From assembly GCA_009823395.1 (NCBI GenBank), contig CM020507.1, positions 9,376,001-9,440,000 of the forward strand: a stretch of DNA of 64,000 nt. The letters are read 5' to 3'. Both the position numbers and the translations under genes were made by a program. Positions 12,701 to 24,399 of this stretch are shown here, one piece after another. Each line of letters starts with the position of its first letter. Position 1 is the first letter of the stretch. The notes below the pieces were generated by a model. That model saw only the letters and a list, made by a program, of their open reading frames with translations. It made no database searches and was not told the origin of the DNA. This DNA is from Thamnaconus septentrionalis. Lineage: Eukaryota > Chordata > Actinopteri > Tetraodontiformes > Monacanthidae.

Positions 12701-15700
12701 AAGCAAATGGTTTTACCATTTTGTTTGAATCACATGTCAAGTAGGTGGGGGGAGAGCATACCTTGTCCTAGTCCTAACATACCACTCTTAAGTTTTGACC
12801 AGCCGTATAACCTTGAACAAGGGAAAGCAAAAATAGGGCATTATATTGTTTGCTAGGAAAGCATGAGAAATAACAAAGATGTAGATGACATGCGTAACTA
12901 GAGGTTCCCACAGAGTTTGCATTGCAGCTCTAATTGCCTCTGGCCGTTATCAGCACATTTACCACAATTTCCTTCGAGGCTGAAGTGTATCAGGCATATT
13001 ATGGTTTTTAATTCCTTCCTGGATTGTCATTGTGCTTGCAGTTAGTGAGGATAGTTTTTTGTTATTTTGTCTGGCCAGGAACAATTTGAAATCATCAATA
13101 ACATCTCACTTTGTGTTTGGGTGCAGGAGATGTGTGAGGGAGGGCGGTGGTCAGCAGATGAATGGCTCCCTCTACAGGACCTGTTGCTGCCCATTATCCT
13201 CGGCGACAGGTAATCATGATACCTGAGGGACGCTTGCGCGCATCAGCAAGTGTTTGTGCGGTATGCGAAATGCACACGGCCCTGTTGTGGATTGCGTTCG
13301 CTATCAAGTGTGAAATTGAAAAGTTCCTTTGTCCTCAACTTCTGAGATAATCTTTCCCCTAAACCTTGAATCTGGCACATTTGTGATGCAAGCACTGATG
13401 AGTTTTTATCCTCTTAGACTCAGTCCAATTATCATCAACATTCCACACACTGCCAGTGAAAAGATAGCAGGAAAAAAAATTGTCCATCCCCGCTAAATCT
13501 GTGCTTGGGATCTGACAAGTAAAGTGGCTTTCCCCCCAATTTTTTTTTTATCATTCTCAGAATTAAAATTGAGTTTTCATTAGCACATGTGCTGTTTCTG
13601 CTCTTTGTGAATATTGATTTCGTCTCCGTGCTGTGCCTCTGCCACATTGTTTGCCCTCAGCTTTTCCGGTTCTCTGTCCGTAAAACCTCCTGAAACACTT
13701 TACTGTGCTAAATACTCGCAGTACACTACTTTTTGGAGTGTTATTTTATTTATTTGTTATTTAAAGATATGCTCCTTTTCATCCCTCACCAACATGAACA
13801 GCTGCAGAACAAAAAAAGGACAGAGTGGTGGGACCAGAACATGGCCTAAGACAAGAAGTTTATATTACTATTCCTGACTGAGATGACAGGTCTCACATCT
13901 CACCTGCTTGTGTGTTTTACTGAAGTGCTGCAGCCCGTATCATTATAAACCGCATTCGTTTGTCATCTCGTTTTATACTCAGTGCTTTAAGTAACATCAT
14001 CCTGATCTCTTCTCAGCTGCAGATAATAGTCTGTCTAATCTTGAGATCTGAATCTCGAAATGATCCTTCTTCATTTTTACCTCCCTCAGAACTAAGAGTG
14101 CGTCTGGTCAGAGGAGGATGTCGTGGCTCCTGCCCTCCTCACATCGTACGCCTGAACTCCGAGAACTGACTCATCTGGAGAGAGACCTCAGCGTCGCAGT
14201 CATCCTGCACCTCGCGTTTTGTAAGTCTGGGGTCACACATCTGCTAAATGTAAATATTTCTAATAATTATGCTAAAATCCTGCATGCCCCCCCTCTGTAA
14301 GTATGACTCGTGTCCTCCGCCGTTCAGCTCTGAGCTCCTGTGCGGCTTTGATGTCGACCAGCCTGATGTCCACTCTGCTGCTGCACAGGCACCGCAAGGC
14401 AAGTGTGTTTATTTGTTTGCCGAGCAGTTTCTCCCCGCGGCACTGTCGCATTCTCCACTCTGCCTCTGCCCCTTCATCAGTTCTCCAGGAGGCTCATAAA
14501 CAGGATGGATTTTTGTACCAGTTCATTAGAGTGTGACGATTATTTTCTCAGTGTCACCCACTAGTCCGGGCTAACAACACCGTGCGGGGAGTGCTGCTGA
14601 CTAATTTCATTACAGGCAAAACTTTTCCATCCTTGTCCTGCAGGGCGTGAAGGCGTCTCTGCTGTGCCAGGACCTGGCCTGGCTCACCACTGAAGTGTTG
14701 TTCCGGAACAAAGATGTTGGATTTCAAGGGAGTTTAGCAGAGATAGCTCATTATTCCCTCTCCCTGCTGGCCCCTCACCTCATTATGGCTGCAGCCCCAT
14801 CCAGGTTGTTGATTCATTTATTTATATTTTGATCTCCATAAAAAATAAGCACCAATAAGCTTTACACTGTAAAACTATGGAGCTGCTTGAGTTTAAGTTC
14901 CCTTTTAGAAACATCTCTGCTTGATTTTCTTTCTGGCTCAACTTTCTTTTCTTTCAGAAAAGACCCTTTTATTATGGCCCGTGTGTCTCCTGCTGCCTCG
15001 GTGCACCTGTCCCGTCACGCCCAGATTGTCACGCACACTTTTATTTTGGAGGCCGTCGGCGGTGAGCAATTTTGCATGCGTGTGTTTTGTGCGACTGAAA
15101 GTGCTACCTTTAAATGTCAGCGTAAGACCTTATGTTCTACAAGCGCTTGTTTTTCGCGGGAGGCTTTGGCTGTGAATCTTTTGGCCGTCGGTGGGAAAAG
15201 TTAATTTGAAAAAAAATGCTGTTTGTAAAGCTGGAAATCAATACATGATATTCTAAATTCTTAAAGCGTACCTAAGTCCAAAGTAATGTCTTGATGCTGC
15301 ACATATCAATTCAGTACTGTCGCATTGGTGTGACGTGCTGGCAGGTCCAGCCAGTCCATTTCCAGCTGCTTTGTATCCCTAATTGTTTTTTAAGTGAAAA
15401 CAGGGTTTTAATGAAAGTTGTAAATGCTCTCGCCTCCTCTGGTTTGGACTACTGCAACGCCTTGTACACATGTCTCAGACAAAGTTGTCTCCACCGCCTG
15501 CAGTTGGTGCAAAATGCTGCTGCCAGACTTATTACTGGAACAAGAAGATCGGAGCATATAACCCCATTGCTAGCTTCTCTTCACTGGCTGCCTGTCAAAC
15601 TAAGAATTGATTTGAAAATGTTATTTATATGTTAACTTTTAAAGCTCTTTGTGGTCTTGCTCCTAACTACATCTCTGAGCTTTTAATTCCATAAAAACCG

Positions 15701-16057
15701 GCTGGTAACCTCAGCTCCTCAGACACGACTATCGGTTGTACCCAGGTCTAGGCTGGTGACCAAGGGTGACATGCATTTGCCATCTACGCTACCAGATTAT
15801 GGAACAACCTCCTTAAGGACATCAAGTCTGCCTGTTCACTAACTAGTTTTAAATCTCATTCAAAAACCTACTTTTTATCAAAAGGCATTTTTAATCCCCA
15901 AAAGCAGCAGTCTGGTCCATCTATGCTCTTATTTCTCCATTTGTATTTATTTTTTTGTTTTTAATGTTTCGCTATTGTTGTTGTTATTGTAACTGTATTT
16001 TTATGCCTGTGTATGCACTTTGTAACTATGTTTAGAAAAGTGCAATACAAATAAAGT

Positions 16058-16088
<31 letters not shown>

Positions 16089-17267
16089 GAATGACTCCTA
16101 TGAGCTGTAGTGAAGAATCAACGTTCACACGGGTGTCTGTGCTCTTAGCGTGTGCTGTGTCGGCCATGCTGTGCGAGGTGGTCGGCAGCGGCGTCAGCGC
16201 CAGGGTGAGGGGCGGCGTCGCAGACGAGGAGGAGGTGAAAGGTGACCTGGAGTTTGACGTGGTGCTCTGCCAGTCGGAGCTGACGGACAGAGCCCTGCAG
16301 CTCTGCCTCCTCCTGCCTCCAGGCTTCCAGCCAGTGAGTTTGCATTCCTATCACACACAGCCATGCGCAACCCTGTGTGTCTTATTCAATGGATGCTTAA
16401 TGGAGCTGAACAGCCATCCATCGTGCTCTGGTCCCCCTATCTCTGCCAGAGAGCTTTCAAAGTGTGTGTGTGTGTGTGTGTGCGTGCGTGTGTGTACTTG
16501 GTGCCTCTGTGACTGCCTCCTCCATCAGACAGCCTCCCAGGGCTTGGAATCAGAGCCAGAGTTACTCTTTCTTCCTCCATTGCCCACCTTTCATTTCAGC
16601 AGTTCCTCTTTCTTGTCTCTGCAGTTTGCAGCTATATTTCTCAGCCTGGTTCTCCCTTAATATATGGCTGCCGCTCTCCGGCCGACCATTCCGTGGTCTT
16701 CGTGTCTGGTCTCCGCTTCATCTCTCCGACTCGCCTCCCGCTCTCTGTCAGCTGTCTTTTCACATCTCTGATTTGCTGGAACTGTTAGCAGCTCTAAACT
16801 CACATCACTCGCCAGTTCTCTTTTATTTACCACTCTCTCCTCAGCCCTGTCAGTCATCTCAGAGCTTTGCCATGGATGCTGTCGACAGTTTGGTGCACTG
16901 TGGGATTCTGGTTATAGAAGAAGTAAGATACCTTTTTCCTACTGAAATGCTGCATAATTTAATGTTTTGACAGTCTTGCCTTACTAAGCTGGAAATCCTC
17001 AGCTTCGGTGCATTTCTTCGTTTAACATTGAAAATGTGTTATTTCATGTGCGAATAGGACGGCCACAAAGTTACTGTCCACATTTATTAGTTTACTTTTT
17101 GTTTACAATAGTTTGTAGAGAATAATTGAATAGAGTTGAATGTTTCAGATGTAAGAAGTCAATTAGTTGAAGGCAACTTATGTGCTGAGGAGGGATCGCA
17201 AATAATAAGTCTTATCAAAAGTCCCAGGGCCTAAAGAGTAACTTGAGGGCTGAAGGACATCTGTCTT

Positions 17268-17301
<34 letters not shown>

Positions 17302-20300
17302 TAAATTCTCCCATGGAGTCTGGACGCTGGTGGTGGTTCTGGTGGCTGATGACTCTCAGGGTGAATAGCTGCTCAGGGTGATAAATCTGACATTGGCACC
17401 AACAAACTAAAGGCGAAGACAGGAGACACAAGTATACGAGTACACAAGTAATAAGTACGGGAACAAGATTAAAGGGGGGAATAGATGAAAGTCTCAGTGC
17501 TTGGGAGAACAACTGCAGCTGATTGGTGGACCCAGACAGTGACAGCAAGACATTGCGAGTGAGCTTCGCAGCGGGTAAAAGGAATGAATGAATGGCATTA
17601 GAAGTTCAAACGTGTCATTGACTTATCTTCCTTAAAATTTTGGTCAGATCTAATTTAATAACAGCAACAATCTGTCTTGGGGCGTGGGGGGATGAAGATT
17701 TGTGTTTCTGCGTACACGAACGGATTTTAAAATAATTGTAAACTACAAGCAAATCATTAGAAATGTGAAAGGACCAACAGCTCTTCAGGTTGAACAGCGT
17801 CACTTTAACAATATAAAATTATTGTCACGTTTTATTGACTTTTTTTATTTCCCATCTGGCTGCCATATGTTTTATTCTTTCCCCAGGTGCTGTAATAGGT
17901 TGCAATTTGTATTTGTGACAAACTGGAGAACACAGTGAAGCGTAGCAGCAAAAGAATACAATATTTCCCCCAGGAGCCCAAAGCTAACGAAAGAAACTTT
18001 AGGAACGTGAATATTGGATTTAATATCCAGCATGCAAATGGAATCGTGACTCCAAAAGAAGTCTCTCAGGACAGTGATGAGAAATAATGATCTCACAATC
18101 GCGCAGTTATCAGCTTAAACTCAGTCTAAATAATCATGTCTTTGCATTTCACTGTGTAACATGAGGCGTTGCTGCTGCTCTTATGAAATAAAGGCTCTTT
18201 GTTCCAACTTCGATTTTCAAAAAGACTCCCAGGGACGTTCCCACCTGTGACTTTTGGAAGAGGGAGGGGCTGCTGACCTGGACCACCGGCGAGGACTCGG
18301 GCCACAGCGACTCGGACTGCGAGGAGCAGGAAGCGTGCTCCTACAAGGTAAAACAGAGAACAGCAGCAGCATGAAATGTCACACGTCCTCTCCTGGCTGC
18401 CTCATTGTTTCAGCCCCTCGTTCCCGGCTTCGGCTTCCTCACTTGCATTGCTCGAGGCTTAAAAGTGAAACATTAATTAATCCCCCTGTACGGCTCAGTA
18501 ACTTTCATATAGCATCACAGTGGTCGCACAACAGGCCTGTTTGACAGGCGAAAAGGGGCTTCAGGGGGATGAAATAATGTTTTATGGAGAGCAAAGCGTG
18601 TTTCACTGGCTTGACCTTCGTGAGGACGCACCTGAAGCGACTGACTGCCCTCTGGGTGTGCTCGGAAAAAATTCTGACGCTACATCTCTATTACAAAAGA
18701 GCTTACATGCTTCAGTCACAAAGCGCGACTGCTAATTAGCTTCATGTGCCTCACGTGTCATCATTCAAAGAGGCCTCGCTGTCATGACTGCCCTGTCTGT
18801 TTACTTTGTAGGGAAAAAAACACTGTCAGCCATCGTCCAGCGGGACCAAACAGACTTTGCTAATAGTGCAGCGGTGTCACTCACAGTGCGCTAATGCTTC
18901 TTGAATATAAATGTGCAGTTGAATTACACGCAGCTGGACACTGATCCTTGTGAAAAAGACGAGGGGAATGCTTTACACCCTATTTCTCTGTATTTCATGC
19001 AGGTCCTGCATTATTCTTTTGCACTGCTGCACTGCAGCCTTGTACTTGGAGTTGTGTACTTGTGAGCTTCCCTCCAAATACGACTTTGTCCGCTGACTCT
19101 TCATGTACACAGCTTTACTGTTTTCAACTCTAATCTTGTAATCTGCAAGGACAATCTCGGCTTTGTCCGTCCCTGCTGCCAGATATGTCGGTTTGACTAG
19201 ATTTACTGCATACCCTCTTTGAAAGTGGGCCAGCATTAACACAATAACAAGTTTATAGAGGACTGATGTTGTTCACAAGAAGAACTCCAGAGGCACTCAC
19301 TAGCCACTTACTTGTTACTTGTTACTGGTGGGGATTCTTTATTATTCTTTATTACACGGATAGCCCCTTGAGACGTCCCATCTCATTTTCAAGGGGGTCC
19401 ATACAAATAAAGACAAACAAACTTGCTCCCTAAATCGTACGCCCTCCCCCCAAACATAAACATACAAATACACACCTACGTAAGTATGTTTGCTTGCATA
19501 CAGATACACACATAAGTACAGAACAATACATGAGCAAAGGAAAAGCGAGTATGAAAAGCCCTCGAGAAAAAAAAGGAGAAAAAGATGATCAGAAACAAGA
19601 ACAGGATGTCTGAAGATATGGAATTAATGATGATTTGAAGAAATGAAGAGAAGTTATGGACCTAAGAGAGGAGAGAAGTTTGTTCCATTCTGATGGAGGG
19701 ATAACTGGGAGTCAAACCAGAGACCTAGATATTTAAATTCTTCAACTTTTGCTAAGGTTGTTCCATCCCGAAAGGTAATACATCGCTTTTTAGCTAACGA
19801 AGAAGTTAACAAAGAATCGGGTCGAGTGCAAAACAACATATTGATTTTTTTTTTCTTGTTAAAAAGAAGCTTGTTTGAATTAAACCATTTTTGAACCGTT
19901 TGCCAATTGCAGATTGCAAAACTGTAATTAAACTGCTCATTAATGAAATACCTAAAGGCTTTTCGTGGGTTTTGGAATGGAGGTATGGTCAGGACAACCT
20001 GCTCAAACTGGGAATAAGAATGAAAGGGTTTTTTTATTTATTGGTGTTTATTTATCTATTTATTCTTCAGCGGTTGAGTGTGATATATTTGGTGTCAGAC
20101 AGGCTGGCCTGAGGCATGCAGAAACGGCTGATCACCTGGGATTTTCACACACACCAATGCCTCTGCGGTGTACAGACAAATGAAAACAAGAAAATATTCA
20201 GCAGTGGTTCTCGGTGCAAGAAATGCCTTGTCGAAGACAGAAATTGGAGTAGATCGACCATTATGGTTTAGGATGTCGGAACGGCTATACTAACTCAGAT

Positions 20301-23300
20301 AATTCATGTTATTTTCCTGCAACGCTTTGCATACAGAGAACATTTAGACACCACAGCCTGCATGAGTATTGTTGCTGACCATGCCCATCACTTTGTAATC
20401 ATAGTGCACCACCTTCCGATGACCGCTATAGACTCACACAATCTCAATTCATTATAAAAGTTTGGACATCTGGTGGCACAGGGCTTACTTAAACTTACCT
20501 TAAATGCGATTCCTGAACATTGAACTTCGGGGGTGCCGGCCCAGTACCGATGTTTTCGATCTAATGTTATTGTAAAATTAAATCCTTAAGTCTGTTATGA
20601 TATTCTAATAGCAGTTAAATATTTCAAATTGGTCGGTCAGAGCCTGTGGCTGCATTTTAGACGGCTGATTTGAGCCGAATTGAATTGAATTGAATTGACC
20701 TCATATATTCAGTGAATATGGGCAAATCCTTGGGCAAATCCTTGCACCCACAGCCCAAGATCTCGTGCAAAGCTTTTCAGAGGATTGGAGGCTGTCACAG
20801 CAGCCGACTGATACTTGTGGTTTCAGATTGAGGGAAAATATATACTGTAGCTACAATGCATCAAAAGAAGAGTACTACAGAAAAATAAAACAAACCAATA
20901 ACCCTGAAATATATAATTTTAAAAGACTAATAAAAACAACTGAGATCCTTGTTATACTGGTATATTGGTATATATTTTTTCTTCCTACTCCAGACGATGC
21001 TTCTGCCCAGTGGGATATGAAAACGATAATGTTCTGGCTACTATTGCTGATATTAATGTACAGAAGCGCATTTTTGCGCTTCTGTACATTGAACAGGGGT
21101 CAGTATCGCATTATAACGTAAAACTATCACTAAAAACATGAAACTGTCACGTTATTTTGTGATGATTTTTACGTGATAACGTGATACTGAGCCCTGTTTT
21201 TTGTTTTTTGTTTTTTTTAGTGTGGCAGCAACTTGAGTTGATTGAAAAGGAACCCACAATAGGACAGCAATTCAAAGGACTTTTGTTATAACTTTTTTAA
21301 TTATCACGAAAATAACGTGATAGTTTCACGTTTTTACGTGATAAATTTCACGTTAAAACGTGAAACTTTCCCAAAGTAATGTGAAAATGATCACGAAATA
21401 ACATTTTTTCACTTTATATCATACTGAGTCACATTTTTTTTTCTAGTGTGGCAGTAAAGCACTTCCATATTAATGCACACAGGTTATTTGAACTACTGAA
21501 ATTTTGACATGAACGTAATATCTTGTTCTGATGTGCTTCTCTTTGCTGGCATGCAGCATTTCTCAAAGCTGTATGTAAAAACTGACGGTGACCTTTGTGC
21601 GTGCACGCTCACCATGCTGAATGCCTTCTCCCATTTCAGCCCTAGCTTTTTTTTTTTCTATGCAGTCTCCCTTTTCCCATTTCTTTTGACCATTGTGCTG
21701 CCGTGTGTCTGCTTCTCCAGATAAGCCAGCCAAGTCAGTGTCCGGAGATGCTCTTCTTCCTCTGCAGTATGTTGGCTGGCCATCTGAGGGCGCTCTGCTG
21801 GACAACTACTGCACTGGACCTTTTGCACGTACCCCTGCCAGGTATGTCCATCCCAGGGTTGTAGGGCAGTGCGTGTATAATTGGACGCAACAACTCGAGC
21901 GCTCAGTTTCCTGTGTTTACTTCCGGATATATGAGGCCATAAAACAGCGATTTGAACGCTGCAAATTTAAAGAGGCAGAGTAGCTCATTAATCCACGCCA
22001 CATTAAATCAAAAATAAAAGCTGATTGTGTTGCTCAAGTCCGTGATATTTATGCTTTGCCCCGAGCCATTTGCAGTGGCGCGCTGAATGGACCATTATTC
22101 ATAAACATACAGTATGAAAACTTGTCAGTGAACCAAGAACGCTACGGTGCAGACTGCTCATGGTGGCGTAATTGGCTGCATGTTCTCGTCTCGCCCGTCT
22201 TCAGAGGCTGAGTTTGTGGCACGGATACACTCCCATCTGTGTGACACAGCAAATAAGAAGAAACAACACTACGGTGAGCTCATCCTGACCTCCCCAAACA
22301 CACACTCGCACACACTCGCATGAAAGGATTTCTGTCAATTTGTCACCTTGCCCGCTGATTCATCCTGCGCTGTAACAAGTTGAGAAAACACGCAGCACCT
22401 TTTTCCTTTTCCTTTCACATCACCTCCTCCCCTCTGGTAACGACACCTTTCAGGAATGTTCCGGGTCTGAGTGAGGATTTCGCTGTTATCTTGACCCGGT
22501 TTTGCTTACTCTGTGCCTTTGATTTACGTTGAAACTTTGTGCGACGTTTCACAGAGAGCTGCACCAAGGAGTCTGCACGCACCGCAGTCAGAACACTAAT
22601 AGACCTCGGGGTGAGTGACAGCCTCTTTGTGTGGAAGTGTGTTCCTCTCTTAGTCTCACCGCAGTATTAATAAAAAAATAAATCAGCTCCTGGCGCACAA
22701 TTCAGAAACTGTCCATCTTCCCAAAGGTTCACTGTCTACACTGTTATTACTCTGTGTCTGTCTGAGACTGGGTTGAATGAATGCATATATAAATAAATAA
22801 ATGGCAACATTATTTCTCACCCAGTGAGCAAAAAACGAAACTTAAATTGCTCTCGGCAAAGGGGATCAAGAGCAGATTGAGTCGGGTGTCTAGTAAAAAT
22901 GATAAATGAAAGCCGTGCTTATTGACAGATGTGGTGAAATTTAATAGTGGCCAAACAAGAATATTCAAAAAGCTACACAGTGGAGGAACAACAGCTGCTG
23001 CTTCTGTTGGTCCTGATCCAGAGTTTGCTCTGGCACTGAGTGTGGGTCAACCAGCCCTTCCACTGTAGCACATGCATAAAACATTGTCCAGAACTTTAAA
23101 AATAAACTTATAATGAAGACCATAGAAATACACTGAAAACATGAGCCACTGAGAAGCATGTTGGACAGTTGTATTAATCGTAGTGCCTGTTATAGTTTAA
23201 TTTACTTGTCAAGGGCATTATTAGGAGTCATTACATCTTCTGTTTAATGACTTGTCTAATCGCAAGAAACTTAAACTATGATTTTACAGAAAACATAATG

Positions 23301-24199
23301 AGCGTAATGGATCTCTTGTTGCCCGCTTTCCATGTGGCTACTAAAGATGTTTGAGAAAAAACTGCATGTTGGTATATTGACAAACTGCAATCAGTGAAAG
23401 ATGGGAAGTGTGCCTCTGCACATGGCCACATTGGATGAGAAAATTTCATGGAAGGGTTTGAATTGAAATTGCTTCAACAACTTAGGAATGACAACCATTT
23501 TCATCAGCAAATTTAATAGATCCAAATGCACTTGATGGCATCAGAATCATCTCGGCGAGGAGGGAGTCGTTACCTTTTTATAGAACAGGGTTGACCCATA
23601 TTCCGTATACATACCAAGATGTCATGAGGCATCTGACTTCCTTTTTATGAGGATAATTAGTTTATTTTTTTTTTTTTTTTTTGAGACCCCTTCCCCCCTT
23701 TTCCCAAGTCTGCCCCAATTTTATTTTTCAATGCTGAATCACAAAGAATTACACAAAAAACAAATTAAACTGTGAAACCAAAAGGAAGGACGAAACCTTT
23801 GGCTCTTTTCATTTCATCTCATTACTTTCAACCTTACAGAGCGAATGAGGTTCATTGTTATTTATGGTTGGTCTTTAGTTCTGTTTTTTTCTCTTTGTTG
23901 TGTTTTTTTCCTTGAGCTTTTGTTTTTATCTTTGTCGTCGCTGTTACTTTGTTTTTATTTGGCCGGGGGGCCAACCACTTTAGAAAAGAATGCTTGGCAC
24001 TCAGACAGAAAATGGAAGTTAATGGAGAAAAGGTATAATAGTTTGCGAGTCTCATGACGTGTGTGTTTGTTTCCTACAGGTCATTTCGGAGCAGCTTCAG
24101 GAAGGAAGCGCTGTCTCCCTCCACGTTGCTCCTCGTTTCCAGTTGCCTGAAAACAGACAGAAACTAACCCACTTCATCTCCCAGTATGTCTACAATTAG
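2606..24199 (+). CDS. gpat2: Glycerol-3-phosphate acyltransferase 2, mitochondrial-type (GPAT2)
   Basis: Coding exons: 2606-2677, 4526-4612, 5144-5214, 5325-5435, 5899-about 6024, 7856-7955, 9592-9725, 9943-10042, 10917-11096, 12188-12286, 13127-13209, 14090-14220, 14328-14398, 14644-14804, 14958-15061, 16149-16333, 16845-16922, 18225-18347, 21721-21841, 22205-22273, 22555-22610, 24080-24199. Phases join throughout except at exon 5, whose donor lies in a GT repeat. The product is about 793 residues; human GPAT2 has 795. GPAT landmarks: RPTVGQCCMKCTP near 38-50, YQGWLVRR near 78-85, FVGWLMLKLF from 157, VPVGISYDR at 312-320, VHFAQPFSL near 351-359, ALMSTSLMSTLLL near 440-452. The GPAT2/GPAT1 family is anchored in the outer mitochondrial membrane; mammalian GPAT2 is testis-rich and linked to piRNA factors. 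Acyltransferase motifs I-III are degenerate here (C199 replaces the motif I histidine), so catalysis is doubtful. The first two exons are least certain. Confidence 0.9.
2692..2756. repeat. (CA)n microsatellite with one TA interruption
   Basis: It begins about 14 bases after the gpat2 exon 1 donor, inside intron 1. Confidence 0.9.
6021..6071. repeat. (GT)n microsatellite abutting the gpat2 exon 5 donor
   Basis: Fifty-one bases of uninterrupted GT run directly on from the coding sequence ending ...CCCAGCCTTGTCC. Every possible GT donor for this exon lies inside the repeat. Confidence 0.9.
6476..6712 (-). mobile_element. Short inverted-repeat element, family A copy 1
   Basis: Ends are GCTGCATTTCCATTAC and, inverted, GGAAACGCAGC. 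The last 35 bases (ACGCAATTCTAGGGGTAAT and on) match, in reverse, the start of the copy at 52908-53306. It lies in gpat2 intron 5. No transposase remains, so it is a MITE-like non-autonomous element of unknown superfamily. Confidence 0.75.
8470..8760. other. Unclassified sequence in gpat2 intron 6
   Basis: Both strands stay open for 76-93 codons here, which is long for the surrounding AT-rich intron, but neither translation resembles a family I recognise. There is no phase-compatible splice structure and no match to the GPAT2 protein. It may be part of an old mobile element. Confidence 0.3.
8807..9079. mobile_element. hAT-type non-autonomous DNA transposon
   Basis: The left end CAGTGGTTCTCAACTGG and the right end CCAGTTGAGAAACGCTTG form an imperfect terminal inverted repeat of a kind known from hAT/Charlie-like elements. 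Length is about 273 bases with no coding capacity. A clear 8-bp target duplication is not visible. It sits in gpat2 intron 6. Confidence 0.7.
9738..9781. repeat. (CA)n microsatellite
   Basis: It starts about 12 bases after the donor of gpat2 exon 7 (CTGAG|gtattg). Confidence 0.9.
11210..11585. mobile_element. Tc1/mariner-like MITE with TA target duplication
   Basis: Left end CAGGGTGTCCCAAAAAA and right end TTTTTTGGGACACCCTG are perfect inverted repeats, each flanked by TA (11208-11209 and 11586-11587), as expected for Tc1/mariner insertion. The interior of about 340 bases has no long open frame. It lies in gpat2 intron 9. Confidence 0.85.
15395..16087 (+). mobile_element. 5'-truncated L2/Rex-like LINE: reverse transcriptase C-terminus and 3' tail
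   Basis: An open stretch at 15395-15635 encodes the typical C-terminal part of a LINE ORF2 (LDYCNALY, HRLQLVQNAAARL, HITPLLASLHWLPV). Frameshifted remains continue to about 15860, including WNNLL-type and SFKSH-type phrases. The 3' end is an AATAAA followed by an (ATT)n run at about 16058-16087, typical of L2-like tails. It is dead, and inserted in sense orientation in gpat2 intron 15, ending about 60 bases before exon 16. Confidence 0.85.
16460..16495. repeat. Imperfect (GT)n microsatellite
   Basis: A short GT run with GC interruptions in gpat2 intron 16. Confidence 0.8.
17268..17300. repeat. (CAG)11 trinucleotide repeat
   Basis: Eleven uninterrupted CAG units in gpat2 intron 17. Confidence 0.9.
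18973..19242 (-). other. Unexplained 89-codon open frame, antisense in gpat2 intron 18
   Basis: It is a single open frame with a mixed, protein-like composition (many K, Q, S and charged residues, no simple repeat), unlike the usual chance frames of this intron. I do not recognise it. It lies just downstream (on the minus strand) of LINE remains at 19320-19900, so it could be part of a mobile element or an old processed pseudogene. Confidence 0.25.
19320..19905 (-). mobile_element. LINE 3' end, minus strand, with reverse transcriptase remnant
   Basis: On the minus strand 19654-19870 encodes a fragment of the RT connection region (KVEEFKYLGLWFDSQLSL, preceded by a MLFCTR phrase), which is typical of fish LINE ORF2. 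Downstream (toward 19320) follows a 3' UTR-like stretch with a GACCCCCTTGAAAATGAGA phrase. It is truncated and non-functional, and inserted antisense in gpat2 intron 18. Confidence 0.7.
21055..21090. repeat. Perfect 16-bp hairpin with TTTT loop
   Basis: The arms at 21055-21070 (AATGTACAGAAGCGCA) and 21075-21090 are exact reverse complements around a 4-base loop. It lies directly against the fold-back sequence that begins at 21092, in gpat2 intron 18. Confidence 0.9.
21092..21435. mobile_element. Fold-back element built of ACGTGATA-like units
   Basis: 21092-21130 (AACAGGGGTCAGTATCGCAT and on) pairs with 21160-21198 (..GATACTGAGCCCTGTT) as a long imperfect inverted repeat. A second set of the same motifs (TTATCACG, ACGTGATA, TTTCACGTT) follows at 21299-21435, ending with ATCATACTGAGTCAC. 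The structure suggests nested or tandem MITE ends. The superfamily is not identified. Confidence 0.6.
22611..24079. other. gpat2 last intron, about 1.5 kb
   Basis: AT-rich sequence with a poly(T) run near 23660-23682. No coding or RNA feature could be supported. Confidence 0.5.
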
Positions 24200-24391
24200 C
24201 GTTTTATTTTAATTTGATAAATGAAAAATGTTTGTGTTCAAACAAAATGTTCTGAATTTTAGTTGAATTACATTTTCTTAAGAGGTTGGCACTTTCGTTT
24301 TAAGCCACTGTTTATCGATACATTGGGTGATCAAGAGCCCAGAATCAGTCGCGTGGACTCTTTTCAGTCTCCTTCAGTTCATGTGCCAAAA

Positions 24392-24397
24392 AATAAA
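24392..24397 (+). terminator. gpat2 polyadenylation signal AATAAA
   Basis: The first AATAAA after the gpat2 stop codon, about 190 bases downstream. Confidence 0.6.
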
Positions 24398-24399
24398 GA

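Noticed and set aside
13960..14300. Independent frames around gpat2 exon 12
   Set aside because: They are shifted-frame shadows of the real exon 14090-14220.
15291..15635. Possible host gene in gpat2 intron 15
   Set aside because: The translation is the C-terminal part of a LINE reverse transcriptase, and the sequence ends in an (ATT)n tail.
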